NCBI GenBank assembly: GCA_025963635.1
Contig: JAOQAK010000073.1
Coordinates: 1 to 64,000 of the forward strand
DNA: 64,000 bases
Direction of reading: 5' to 3'
From: Ferruginibacter sp.
GTDB lineage: Bacteria; Bacteroidota; Bacteroidia; Chitinophagales; Chitinophagaceae
Each line of letters starts with the position of its first letter. Position 1 is the first letter of the stretch. The notes under the pieces are model-generated. The model saw nothing but the letters and a program-made list of their open reading frames with translations. It searched no databases and was not told where the DNA came from. Of the stretch, positions 18,020 through 25,964 are shown in pieces. Made by a program: the position numbers and the translations under genes.

Positions 18020-18613
18020 ATGGCGATCAACTTACAAAAGGGGCAAAAAATTGACATCGGCTTATCGAAATTAACAGTCGGGCTTGGCTGGGATCCAAAT
18101 GAAGGTACTGGCTTCGACTTTGACCTGGATGCGTCTGCCTTTATGATTGATAGCAGGAGGCAAATTCCGGCTGAATCGTATTTTGTATTTTACGGGATGG
18201 ATAAAACCAATGGAAAGCTAATTTCCCCCGACGGTGCATTGGAACACACGGGTGATGATCCCGATGGCAAGCATAGTGACGGGGAAGATGACGAATCGAT
18301 CATCGTAGACCTGGCAAAAGTGGATCCTTCTATCCAGGAAATACTTTTTATTGTAACCATCCATGATGCTCAAAACAGGAAACAGAACTACGGACAGGTA
18401 AGGAATTCTTATATCCGTATCGTAGATGATTCCACTAAACAGGAAATTGCAAAATATGAACTGGGAGAAGATTTTTCTATCGAAACGGGCGTTGAGTTTG
18501 GCAGGTTGTACAAAAGAAACAATAGTTGGAAATTTGAAGCATCCGGCATTGGGTACCGGGAAGACCTGGCTTTTTTTGTAAACAAATATTTTAGCGGAAC
18601 CGTAATAAAATAA
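18020..18613 (+). CDS. TerD family protein (first copy)
   Basis: This 197-residue TerD-domain protein opens with MAINLQKGQKIDIGLSKLTV, and GLGWDP is followed by FDFDLDASAFMID. The acidic loop DDPDGKHSDGEDDESIIVDL and the later NSYIRIVD and GEDFSIETGVEFGRLYKR blocks complete the fold. TerD domains bind calcium through such Asp clusters, and the proteins act with TerC and TelA in envelope-associated stress responses (tellurite, phage, colicin phenotypes in enterobacteria). It is the first gene of the cluster. Confidence 0.94.
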   Translation: MAINLQKGQKIDIGLSKLTVGLGWDPNEGTGFDFDLDASAFMIDSRRQIPAESYFVFYGMDKTNGKLISPDGALEHTGDDPDGKHSDGEDDESIIVDLAKVDPSIQEILFIVTIHDAQNRKQNYGQVRNSYIRIVDDSTKQEIAKYELGEDFSIETGVEFGRLYKRNNSWKFEASGIGYREDLAFFVNKYFSGTVIK

Positions 18614-18639
18614 CCTTTCACCTTTTAAAAATACACGCA

Positions 18640-19317
18640 ATGGCTATCAACTTAGTAAAAGGACAAACCATCGACCTCCGTAAAAACGATAAAGGAGAGT
18701 CCTTTGATTTATCTTCAGTGACCATGGGGCTTGGCTGGGATGTGAAACAAAAGAATAGTGGTGGCCTTTTGGGTAAATTATTTGGAGGTACCAAAGAAGT
18801 AGAATACGATTTGGATGCGATCGCATTTTTATTGGACAGCAATGGTAAAGTGGCCAACCTCGGCAGAACGGTGGAGGCGAAAAATGGCAAACAGGTTGGT
18901 TTGTATGAAGGTGACATTATCTTTTTTAATTCAATGACACATCCTTCCGGCCATATTTGGCTTACCGGCGATAACAGAACCGGCGCAGGAGATGGAGATG
19001 ATGAACAAATCATTGTAAAATTGGATTCCCTCGATCCTAAATATCAAAAGATCCTTTTTTTAGTTTCCATTTACCAGGGAAGGCAAAACAATCAGCATTT
19101 TAATATGGTGGAAAATGCCTTTATCAGGGCAGTGGATTCGAAAGGAAAAGAAATAACAAGATATAGCCTTTCCGGTGACGCATCTTTGGCTGGCATGTGC
19201 ACCATGGTTTTTGCCGAAGCTTACCGTAAAGATGGAAGCTGGAAATTCAGGGCCATCGGCGAACCTCATCCAACAGATAATTTTATTGAGATTTTGAAAA
19301 AGTACACTTATAGTTAA
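18640..19317 (+). CDS. TerD family protein (second copy, with insertion)
   Basis: This 225-residue TerD-domain protein begins MAINLVKGQTIDLRKND. It is longer than the first copy because of an insertion after GLGWDVK (KQKNSGGLLGKLFGGTKEVE) ahead of YDLDAIAFLLDS. The calcium-binding acidic loop is GDNRTGAGDGDDEQIIV, followed by a VSIYQGRQNNQHFNMVENAF segment. The GKLFGG-type insertion is seen in some bacterial TerD subgroups. It follows the first copy by 26 bases in the same operon. Confidence 0.93.
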   Translation: MAINLVKGQTIDLRKNDKGESFDLSSVTMGLGWDVKQKNSGGLLGKLFGGTKEVEYDLDAIAFLLDSNGKVANLGRTVEAKNGKQVGLYEGDIIFFNSMTHPSGHIWLTGDNRTGAGDGDDEQIIVKLDSLDPKYQKILFLVSIYQGRQNNQHFNMVENAFIRAVDSKGKEITRYSLSGDASLAGMCTMVFAEAYRKDGSWKFRAIGEPHPTDNFIEILKKYTYS

Positions 19318-19327
19318 TGCATATTTA

Positions 19328-19362
19328 TTACACGAATTACTAAAACCGAATTACACGAATTG
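19328..19362. repeat. ACACGAATT word repeats (single orientation)
   Basis: The 104-base gap before the HAD gene contains two copies of TTACACGAATT separated by TACTAAAACCGA. The same word, or its complement AATTCGTGTAA, is reiterated at 25133-25290 and 31037-31068. It is thus a family of intergenic words confined, in this window, to the Ter cluster. Confidence 0.7.
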
Positions 19363-19421
19363 AGAACAGTGATGTTCATTTTATATATCACGCCGGCCTG
19401 CCATTTAGTACATTAACGCCC

Positions 19422-20123
19422 ATGAACTTTTATAAGCATTACAGTTTCGACCTTTGGATGACACTGATTAAGTCGAATCCTTCCTTCAAAACAGAGAGGG
19501 CACAATTCTTTTTTAAAAATTTCAACTCAAAGAAGAAAACCATTGCAGAAATTATTTCTATTTTCAGGCAGGTTGATTTGATGTGCAATGCCATCAATGA
19601 AAAAACGGGCAAAAATATTGATTCGGACGAAATGCATTTGATGGTGATCAGTATGATGAACGATTTTGACATTGCTTCATTTGCCAATATTGATCTTTGC
19701 TGGTTGTATAATGAAATGGAAGCCTTGCTCTTCAATTATATGCCGGTGGTATATAGTGATCAAACGCTTCATTCACTTGATAAGCTCAGGCAAGGCAGCA
19801 GTTGCTCATTCAATATTTCAAGCAATACAGCGTTTGTGCGGGGAAAAGCGCTTCGCAAAGTTTTGACCAGCCTTTCATTGGAACCTTTTTTCGATTTCCA
19901 ATTGTATTCAGACGAAATTGGTATTTCAAAACCAAACCGGCGTTTTTTCGAATTGATGCTGGAAGGTGCCAGGGGAATTCCCTCCAATAAAAATATTGCT
20001 TTAATGGATATTTTGCATGTGGGCGATAATCCAACTGCGGATATTGCCGGCGCTTTATCTGCGGGCATCCATAGCTTTCAAATTAATTCAAACGAAGCAA
20101 CCATTAAAAACCTGTTGAACTAA
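19422..20123 (+). CDS. HAD family hydrolase of the Ter-linked biosynthetic module
   Basis: The 233-residue haloacid dehalogenase-fold protein has motif I FDLWMTLI. The nucleophile Asp is present, while the second Asp of DxD is replaced by Trp, as in dehalogenase-like and some phosphatase members. A helical cap follows. Motif II lies near FNISSNTAF, motif III Lys in GISKPNRRFF and motif IV in HVGDNPTADIAGALSAG. HAD phosphoesterases are known partners of phosphoribosyltransferases in Ter-associated gene clusters, where they are proposed to make a nucleoside-like metabolite. It overlaps the next gene by one base (TAATG), implying translational coupling. Confidence 0.88.
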   Translation: MNFYKHYSFDLWMTLIKSNPSFKTERAQFFFKNFNSKKKTIAEIISIFRQVDLMCNAINEKTGKNIDSDEMHLMVISMMNDFDIASFANIDLCWLYNEMEALLFNYMPVVYSDQTLHSLDKLRQGSSCSFNISSNTAFVRGKALRKVLTSLSLEPFFDFQLYSDEIGISKPNRRFFELMLEGARGIPSNKNIALMDILHVGDNPTADIAGALSAGIHSFQINSNEATIKNLLN

Positions 20124-20968
20124 TGCAGCATACCTTTTCATTACATAAGATCAATCATTCCGACACTTTTGGGTTTTGCCCGGCAGATTATAGCAGGTTC
20201 AAATTTGGGGATGACACGGTTGCGCAAAAATTCGGAACGGCGCTGGCAGACCAGTTTATAAAACAATGGCTGCGGCATCATCCCGTTAATGCCCAGCTGG
20301 TAGTGATCTCCAGCCCGTATTCTTTTATACCAACGGCAACTTTTGCCATGAAAAATTATTTTGTATTTACCCTTAACCGCTGGCTGGCCGAGAACAATTT
20401 TAATGTAGTACAGGAAACAAAAGTACACCGCACCATCACCTACAAAGAAGATTATGGGGAACTGGATGCAGAACAAAGGATGAATTTAATTGGCAATGAT
20501 TCATTTCATATCGACAAGGATTTCCTGGTTGGAAAAACGCTCTTATTTTTGGATGATATTAAAATTACGGGCAGCCACGAAAGGATGATTAACAAGATGC
20601 TAACAGCCTACAACCTAAACAACGACACCCATTTGCTGTATTTTGCGGAACTGGAAAATAAAAGCATCCATCCGAATATAGAAAACCAGCTGAATTACTC
20701 ATTTGTGAAGTCAATTTTCGACCTGGACAGCATTATAAAAAATGAACGGTTTTGTATCAACACCCGGCTGGTGAAATATATTTTAAATGCTGATCCCGAT
20801 GCATTTAAAATCTTTATCCAGAACCACAGTACAGATTTTATTAATTTATTGTACAATTCTGCCCTGGGAAATGGCTATCATACGATTGAAGCCTACCAGC
20901 AAAATTTGAATGTATTGAAAGTTTATAGCTCATCAGACATGAAATCAATAGCATTGAATGATAATTGA
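20123..20968 (+). CDS. Ter-associated phosphoribosyltransferase
   Basis: This 281-residue soluble protein carries a PRPP-binding loop, LLFLDDIKITGSHERM (about residues 144-159), with the paired Asp residues and TG of class I phosphoribosyltransferases. Upstream LVVISSPYSFIPTATFAM corresponds to the first strand-loop region. The C-terminal 80 residues are helical and not recognised. In Ter clusters such PRTases are grouped with HAD phosphatases, consistent with transfer of a base to PRPP followed by dephosphorylation. The substrate base is unknown. It overlaps the HAD gene by 1 base and the following nucleotidyltransferase gene by 11 bases. Confidence 0.82.
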   Translation: MQHTFSLHKINHSDTFGFCPADYSRFKFGDDTVAQKFGTALADQFIKQWLRHHPVNAQLVVISSPYSFIPTATFAMKNYFVFTLNRWLAENNFNVVQETKVHRTITYKEDYGELDAEQRMNLIGNDSFHIDKDFLVGKTLLFLDDIKITGSHERMINKMLTAYNLNNDTHLLYFAELENKSIHPNIENQLNYSFVKSIFDLDSIIKNERFCINTRLVKYILNADPDAFKIFIQNHSTDFINLLYNSALGNGYHTIEAYQQNLNVLKVYSSSDMKSIALNDN

Positions 20969-21491
20969 CACCTTACATAGTGTAATTGATAAACTGAATG
21001 AGATAGAAATTCCATATATGCTGTCCGGCAGTGTAGCAATGAGTTTTTATACAGTTAGTAGAAGTACTAGGGATATTGATTTTGTGATATATCTGAAAAT
21101 GGAGCAAGTTGACAGAATGGAAGAGATTTTTGCAGGAGATTATTTCAACAAGGAATCTGTCATTGTTGAAATAAAAAGAAATGGAATGTTTAATGTAATT
21201 CTTAATTCAAATGGATTTAAAATTGATTTCATTTTAGTCAAAAACGACAGATTTGGCAAACAGGAATTTGAAAGAAGAAAATTGATCTATGATTACGGAA
21301 AACCCATCTATGTTGTTTCTCTTGAAGATCTGATAATTTCAAAATTAATTTGGATACAGGAACTTTTTAGTGAGAGGCAGTATACAGATATAGAAAACAT
21401 GATAATAGGAAACAAATTAGATGAAGATTATATTAAATATTGGATAACAGAATTAAAATTAAAAACATTTGACCTTTTTAAATCCATCTAA
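20958..21491 (+). CDS. Nucleotidyltransferase-fold protein (MNT/AbiEii-like)
   Basis: The 177-residue protein has the minimal nucleotidyltransferase core: MLSGSVAMSFYTVSRSTRDI then DFVIYL gives the GS motif and the DxD-type metal site (Asp-Ile-Asp). A third acidic residue lies in FKIDFILV. The C-terminal part (VVSLEDLIISKLIWIQ, LFSERQYTDIENMI) matches a family usually followed by a small partner protein. Such proteins transfer nucleotides to protein or RNA targets and include toxin or antitoxin components. Base composition is visibly more A/T-rich than the flanking ter genes, suggesting a later insertion. The start at 20958 overlaps the PRTase. Confidence 0.8.
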   Translation: MIIDTLHSVIDKLNEIEIPYMLSGSVAMSFYTVSRSTRDIDFVIYLKMEQVDRMEEIFAGDYFNKESVIVEIKRNGMFNVILNSNGFKIDFILVKNDRFGKQEFERRKLIYDYGKPIYVVSLEDLIISKLIWIQELFSERQYTDIENMIIGNKLDEDYIKYWITELKLKTFDLFKSI

Positions 21492-21492
21492 C

Positions 21493-21756
21493 ATGAATGT
21501 CAAACCATTATTTCCGTCCGATACACCTCTTCACATTAGGAAACTTCAGATTGAACACACTTTATTAAAAAGCAATGAAGACAAATTGCGTGACTGTTTT
21601 GACATGGTTGATTTTACATATAATCAAACGATGAATTTATTAAAAAAACAGATGAATACAGATGATTACGAAGTATTAAAATTCGCTTACATTGAAGCAG
21701 CGTACAAAAAAGATATTAAACCGGATTATCTGGAATACATAAAATCAAAAAAATAA
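21493..21756 (+). CDS. Small partner protein of the nucleotidyltransferase
   Basis: This 87-residue helical protein has its start chosen at ATG 21493, one base after the nucleotidyltransferase stop codon; upstream in-frame residues overlap the neighbour. The opening FPSDTPLHIRKLQIEHTLLK resembles small proteins found next to this nucleotidyltransferase family (pattern DTxxxIxxLQIExxR, then a helix with a conserved F/Y/E region, here FAYIEAAYKKDI). It probably forms a two-component unit, possibly toxin-antitoxin-like, with the preceding gene. It is strongly A/T-rich. Confidence 0.65.
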   Translation: MNVKPLFPSDTPLHIRKLQIEHTLLKSNEDKLRDCFDMVDFTYNQTMNLLKKQMNTDDYEVLKFAYIEAAYKKDIKPDYLEYIKSKK

Positions 21757-21767
21757 AATAAAATAAC

Positions 21768-22322
21768 ATGGCAATCAACTTACAAAAAGGGCAACGGCAA
21801 TCCATCAATGCCCCAAAATTCACAATAGGCCTGGGATGGGATACCAATAGTTCCTCCACCGGCACAAGTTTCGACCTGGACGCTTCCGTTTTTATATTGA
21901 ATGAAAACAAAAAGCTTGTATCAGATGATCACCTCGTTTTTTACAACAACCTTAAGTCGCCCGATGGCGCGGTGGAGCACACCGGCGATAACCTCACCGG
22001 TGCAGGCGATGGCGATGATGAGCAGATCAAAGTAGATCTTTCCCTTGCAGATTCGAAAGTGAATGAAATTTGCATTGTGGTTACCATTCATGAAGCAGAA
22101 AGCAGGCGCCAAAACTTTGGGCAGGTTAGAAACTCTTATGTGAGGATATTTGATGCTGCCACCAACACCGAAATTCTTAAGTACGAGCTGGAAGAAGATT
22201 TTTCCATCGAAACTGCCATCGAATTCGGCCGCATTTACAAGCGCAATGACGAATGGAAATTTGAAGCCGTGGGCATGGGAATGAAAGGCGGACTGGCAGA
22301 TTACATAAACAAATACAATTAA
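21768..22322 (+). CDS. TerD family protein (third copy)
   Basis: This 184-residue single TerD domain has MAINLQKGQRQSINAPKFTI, GLGWDT, SFDLDASVFILNE, acidic calcium loop GDNLTGAGDGDDEQIKVDL, RNSYVRIFD, and the C-terminal block EEDFSIETAIEFGRIYKR. It is closer to the first copy than to the second and is of standard TerD length. It resumes the ter gene set after the A/T-rich nucleotidyltransferase cassette. Confidence 0.94.
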   Translation: MAINLQKGQRQSINAPKFTIGLGWDTNSSSTGTSFDLDASVFILNENKKLVSDDHLVFYNNLKSPDGAVEHTGDNLTGAGDGDDEQIKVDLSLADSKVNEICIVVTIHEAESRRQNFGQVRNSYVRIFDAATNTEILKYELEEDFSIETAIEFGRIYKRNDEWKFEAVGMGMKGGLADYINKYN

Positions 22323-22334
22323 AAGAAAAATATT

Positions 22335-22949
22335 ATGGCTATCAATCTTCAAAAAGGACAGCGGATCAATCTTCAAAAAACCAATGGCAGCACATTGCAG
22401 AATATATGCGTTGGCATCAACTGGGGCGCCATTGAAAAGAAGGGTTTATTTGGCCTTAGCAAAACAAAGGAAGCAGTTGACCTCGATGCAAGCTGTGCCC
22501 TGTACGATGATACCAAAAAGGTGCTCGATATTATTTATTTCGGCAACCTGAAATCCAAAGATGGTTCTGTACGACACAGCGGCGATGATCTTACCGGTGA
22601 TATGGGTGGCGATGATGGCCTGGACAATGAAGTGATCACGCTTGATTTTTCAAGGCTCAATCCTGCCGTTACATATGTTGCTTTTGTATTAAACAGTTTC
22701 CGTGGCCACGATTTCGGCAGCATACCTTTCGCTTCCATCCGGATCTATGAAGGCACGCCTTCCAGGGTCACCGAAGTATTCGCTACCTTCGATATTGCCC
22801 ATGGAGCAGGGTTTGCGGGTCATATATCAATGGTAATGGGCGTGTTTTATAAACGCAACGGCGAATGGAAGTTCAACGCCATCGGTGAACCAACCAAAGA
22901 CAAAAAGCTACAGGAAACTGTTGACACGGTAACTAAAAATTATTTATAA
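22335..22949 (+). CDS. TerD-family protein, TerZ/TerX-like
   Basis: The 204-residue TerD-family protein has a divergent N-terminal half: NICVGINWGAIEKKGLFGLS replaces GLGWD, and VDLDASCALYDD and the acidic stretch GDDLTGDMGGDDGLDNE provide the calcium-site residues. The block FVLNSFRGHDFGSIPFASIRIY resembles TerZ-like members. In enterobacterial ter operons TerZ and TerD are paired, as here. Spacing from the previous copy is 12 bases. Confidence 0.88.
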   Translation: MAINLQKGQRINLQKTNGSTLQNICVGINWGAIEKKGLFGLSKTKEAVDLDASCALYDDTKKVLDIIYFGNLKSKDGSVRHSGDDLTGDMGGDDGLDNEVITLDFSRLNPAVTYVAFVLNSFRGHDFGSIPFASIRIYEGTPSRVTEVFATFDIAHGAGFAGHISMVMGVFYKRNGEWKFNAIGEPTKDKKLQETVDTVTKNYL

Positions 22950-22988
22950 ACCACTCAAAGAGCCTGACCTATACCAACATTTATCATT

Positions 22989-24083
22989 ATGGAACCAGTT
23001 AATACCAATCAAAGTCTTCAGCCTGCAAAGCTCGATAAAGACGGTAATATCAATTTATCCCTGCTTACACAGGATGACGCCCGGAAGTATGGCGAGATGA
23101 GCAAAAATCTCAACCCTGCCGATGTGAACTCAATTTTAAACTATGGCGTGGAGACACAGGGCGCCATGGAAAAATACAGTAATGAATTTCTTACATCGGT
23201 ACGCACCTACAATTCCGGCGAAGTGGGTGGCCTGATCAATGAGCTGTTAACTGAATTAAACTATATAGATGTTGATGAACTGAACCAGGGCGCTTTTAAA
23301 CAATTTTTAGGAAAAATTCCTTTCTTAAACAAGCTGGTTTTTGATGCTAAAAAGCTTTTTCAAAAATATGATACCGTAGTTGGCAATATTGATAAAATCA
23401 CCAATAAGGTAAAAGCAGGCAGGCTCAATTCCATCAAGGACAACGCTTCCCTGCAAACGATGTTCGACAGCAATGTTACCTACATCAAACAAATGGAAGA
23501 CCTGATCATCTCCGGTCAGCTCAAACACAAGGAACTGAGTGAAAAACTCGCGGAGATGGAGGCCAATCCTGCCAATTACAATGATTACGAAATTGCCGAT
23601 CTGAGAGATTTTGTAAACCGGCTCAACAAGCGCCTGGCAGATATGAAAATTGTGCGCTTTATCATGATGCAATCCCTTGCCCAGATCCGGGTGGTACAAA
23701 ACAACAATACATCCATTGCAGAAAAGGCGCAGTCCATCGTTTCCACCACCATCCCGGTTTGGAAAAACCAGCTTACCATTGCGGTTGCCCTGCAAAGGCA
23801 GAAGGCTAACGTAGAAATGCAAACGAAGATTTCGGATGTTACTAATACCATCCTCCAGAAAAATGCCGATTTACTAAAACAAAACAGTATCAATGTGGCT
23901 AAAGAGAATGAAAAAACAGTGGTATCGCTCGACACCTTGAAACAAACCACCCAATCATTGATTGAAACCCTTAATGAAGTCAAACGGATTCATGAAGAAG
24001 GAACACAAAACCGCAAAACACTCAACACCGAACTGCAAAATTTAGAAACCGAGTTGAAGAAAAATGTAACTCAAATCAAGTAA
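22989..24083 (+). CDS. telA: TelA family toxic-anion resistance protein
   Basis: This 364-residue, mostly helical, cytosolic coiled-coil protein is of the TelA/KlaA family. Recognisable blocks are YSNEFLTSVRTYNSGEVGGL, FLGKIPFLNKLVFDAKKLF, the RFVMMQ-like segment RFIMMQSLAQIRVVQNNNTS and TTIPVWKNQLTIAVALQRQK. TelA proteins accompany TerD and TerC in stress-response clusters and were named for tellurite resistance. Their proposed role is as a membrane-associated scaffold in the Ter complex. It follows TerZ-like by 39 bases and precedes an orphan gene by 9 bases. Confidence 0.94.
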   Translation: MEPVNTNQSLQPAKLDKDGNINLSLLTQDDARKYGEMSKNLNPADVNSILNYGVETQGAMEKYSNEFLTSVRTYNSGEVGGLINELLTELNYIDVDELNQGAFKQFLGKIPFLNKLVFDAKKLFQKYDTVVGNIDKITNKVKAGRLNSIKDNASLQTMFDSNVTYIKQMEDLIISGQLKHKELSEKLAEMEANPANYNDYEIADLRDFVNRLNKRLADMKIVRFIMMQSLAQIRVVQNNNTSIAEKAQSIVSTTIPVWKNQLTIAVALQRQKANVEMQTKISDVTNTILQKNADLLKQNSINVAKENEKTVVSLDTLKQTTQSLIETLNEVKRIHEEGTQNRKTLNTELQNLETELKKNVTQIK

Positions 24084-24092
24084 GTGTAATCG

Positions 24093-25055
24093 ATGGAGGA
24101 AAGTGCAAAGAGAATATTCAGTGAATCCATTGCTGTAATTGGCAAGTTGCAGTTGCTGTCGGTTTTTTTCGAGGAGGAAGTGCTGTATAAAATTTTTATA
24201 CGCACGCAGGTGATCCACAAACTTTTTGAAAGCAATCCCGAGCTGGATATCAACAAACTGGAATTATTTCATCTCCAGTACACAGAAAGCATTCTTGAAT
24301 TGCTGCGGAAAATAAAGAAGACGAACGAAAAAAATGTAAGTGTTCTTTTTGATGAGATCCAGTTGAATAAAGAGTTGATTGCGAAGCTCACGGACTCAAT
24401 GCTGCTGGAAAAAAACTTCGACAACGAAGCACAGCTACAGGCTTCAAAGGTGAATGAATCCATTAACAAGTTGTATCAAAATCTCTCCGGCTACTCACCC
24501 ACCAACCCGATCGTAAAAAACATCAGGCAGTTTGGCACACGGTATGCAAAAGACTTTTTCCATGCGGTTTCTGATAATTTTCTATATGGTTTAATAGAGT
24601 ACGATCCCGAGCATGTGTATAAGAACGCTTATGCTACTATCGAAAAAAAATTATTGGGATTACAATGTAAACATGAGTTCAACAATGTCTTTTATTGCGG
24701 ATTGGTTTCTGAAAATTTATCGCTTGAAGTATATAAGCTGGTAAATGAGGATGAATATTTTACTTACTACCCGGCAGGGAATTTATTCCTGGATTGTGAA
24801 TTTTCGAAATTATCCGGGTTCGTTTTACGTGACCCCCTCTCGAAAAAAACAAGGCTTATCCATGAATTGGAAAATAAGAATGATAGCCTGGTTAACAGTG
24901 AGCGGGCAGTAAAAACAAACATCCCGCCGGAAGTGAAAAAGTTGTTGAGTGAGTATTATGAAAAGATAGCGGCAATTGATTTTATTGACTTTATAGATGA
25001 TTATGATGTTCAGGCGAATATTCTGAAGACTATGCTGAATACGGATAGCATGTAA
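24093..25055 (+). CDS. Orphan protein of the Ter cluster
   Basis: I do not recognise this 320-residue protein. The first 150 residues are predicted helical with a Lys/Glu/Leu-rich character (IHKLFESNPELDINKLELF, ELLRKIKKTNEKN). The middle holds aromatic-rich segments (FFHAVSDNFLYGLIEYDPEH, DEYFTYYPAGNLFLDCEF). There is no signal peptide or transmembrane segment. Its start lies 9 bases after telA, and the pair ends the first half of the Ter cluster, so a role with TelA is likely but inferred from context only. Confidence 0.7.
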   Translation: MEESAKRIFSESIAVIGKLQLLSVFFEEEVLYKIFIRTQVIHKLFESNPELDINKLELFHLQYTESILELLRKIKKTNEKNVSVLFDEIQLNKELIAKLTDSMLLEKNFDNEAQLQASKVNESINKLYQNLSGYSPTNPIVKNIRQFGTRYAKDFFHAVSDNFLYGLIEYDPEHVYKNAYATIEKKLLGLQCKHEFNNVFYCGLVSENLSLEVYKLVNEDEYFTYYPAGNLFLDCEFSKLSGFVLRDPLSKKTRLIHELENKNDSLVNSERAVKTNIPPEVKKLLSEYYEKIAAIDFIDFIDDYDVQANILKTMLNTDSM

Positions 25056-25132
25056 GTAATTTCTATTACGCGAATTATGAAGAACAAATTTGAATTATGA
25101 CAAAATAGTTTATTACAGGAAATTATAAAAAA

Positions 25133-25290
25133 CGAATTACACGAATTAAATATAATAAAAATTGAAAAGGACAATTCTAAATTGTGACTTCCCTTTGCGG
25201 ACTAGCCAACGACAAATTAGAATTCCGCACCAGGAAATCAGTGTAATTCGTGCCTTTAATTCGTGTAATTCGTGCAAGAAATTCGTGCCA
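25133..25290. repeat. Nested palindromic element of AATTCGTG words
   Basis: The left arm 25133-25150 (CGAATTACACGAATTAAA) is a perfect reverse complement of 25255-25272. Inside, 25173-25185 pairs with 25212-25224 with one mismatch. The right arm continues with more AATTCGTG copies to about 25288. The element fills most of the 270-base gap between the telA/orphan pair and the vWA genes. It could form a large cruciform or RNA hairpin. Copies of the word also occur at 19328-19362 and 31037-31068. Confidence 0.75.
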
Positions 25291-25325
25291 TCAACCTAAG
25301 CAATCACTTAACAAAATAACCAACA

Positions 25326-25964
25326 ATGAGAAGACTACCCGTTTATTTATTACTGGATACTTCCGGCTCCATGAACGGAGAACCGATTGAAGCCGTAAAA
25401 AATGGTGTCCAGGTGATGATCAGCTCACTGCGCCAGGATCCGCAGGCCATTGAAACTGCCTTTATCAGCGTGATTACTTTCGGCAGCACTGCTACGCAAT
25501 TGATCCCGCTCACCGACCTGGCTTCATTTCAAATGGTTGATCTTACAGCGGGTGGCACAACTTCCCTGGGCGCAGCACTCAGTATGGTGGCAAATAAAAT
25601 TGATAGCGAGGTGGCCAAAACCACCAATGATCAAAAAGGAGATTGGAAGCCGCTTGTTTTTATTATGACGGATGGTATTCCTACAGACAACTGGCAGCAA
25701 GGGCTAGACGAATTTAAAAAACGAAAGACTGCCTATACCGTTGCCTGTGCTGCAGGAAACGGCGCCGACACTAAAATACTGAAACAAATAACGGATAACG
25801 TGGTAAGTCTGGATACTGCCAACAGCCAGGGCATTTCCAAATTTTTTGCATGGGTCACTGCTTCCATCGGTGTCACTTCTACCAGGATAGAAGACAGCGG
25901 TAAAGAAGTGAAAGGTCTGGATGAATTACCGCCTCCGCCATCCGAATTAAATATCGTTGTTTAA
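25326..25964 (+). CDS. vWA domain protein (TerY-like, first of tandem pair)
   Basis: The 212-residue protein is nearly all von Willebrand factor A domain. The MIDAS metal site has DTSGSMNG at residues 9-16 (DxSxS), the Thr within TAGGTTSLG and the Asp in MTDGIPTD. The block DQKGDWKPLVFIMTDG recurs in all three vWA proteins here and is typical of TerY. The tail LPPPPSELNIVV is shared with the next protein. TerY-like proteins belong to a phosphorylation module with PP2C and a kinase. The stop overlaps the next start by one base (TAATG). Confidence 0.92.
   Translation: MRRLPVYLLLDTSGSMNGEPIEAVKNGVQVMISSLRQDPQAIETAFISVITFGSTATQLIPLTDLASFQMVDLTAGGTTSLGAALSMVANKIDSEVAKTTNDQKGDWKPLVFIMTDGIPTDNWQQGLDEFKKRKTAYTVACAAGNGADTKILKQITDNVVSLDTANSQGISKFFAWVTASIGVTSTRIEDSGKEVKGLDELPPPPSELNIVV

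Noticed and set aside
25250-25290. Closely spaced AATTCGTG repeats as a possible CRISPR array
   Set aside because: Units are about 8-12 bases with no regular unique spacers and no cas genes nearby; they form palindrome arms instead.
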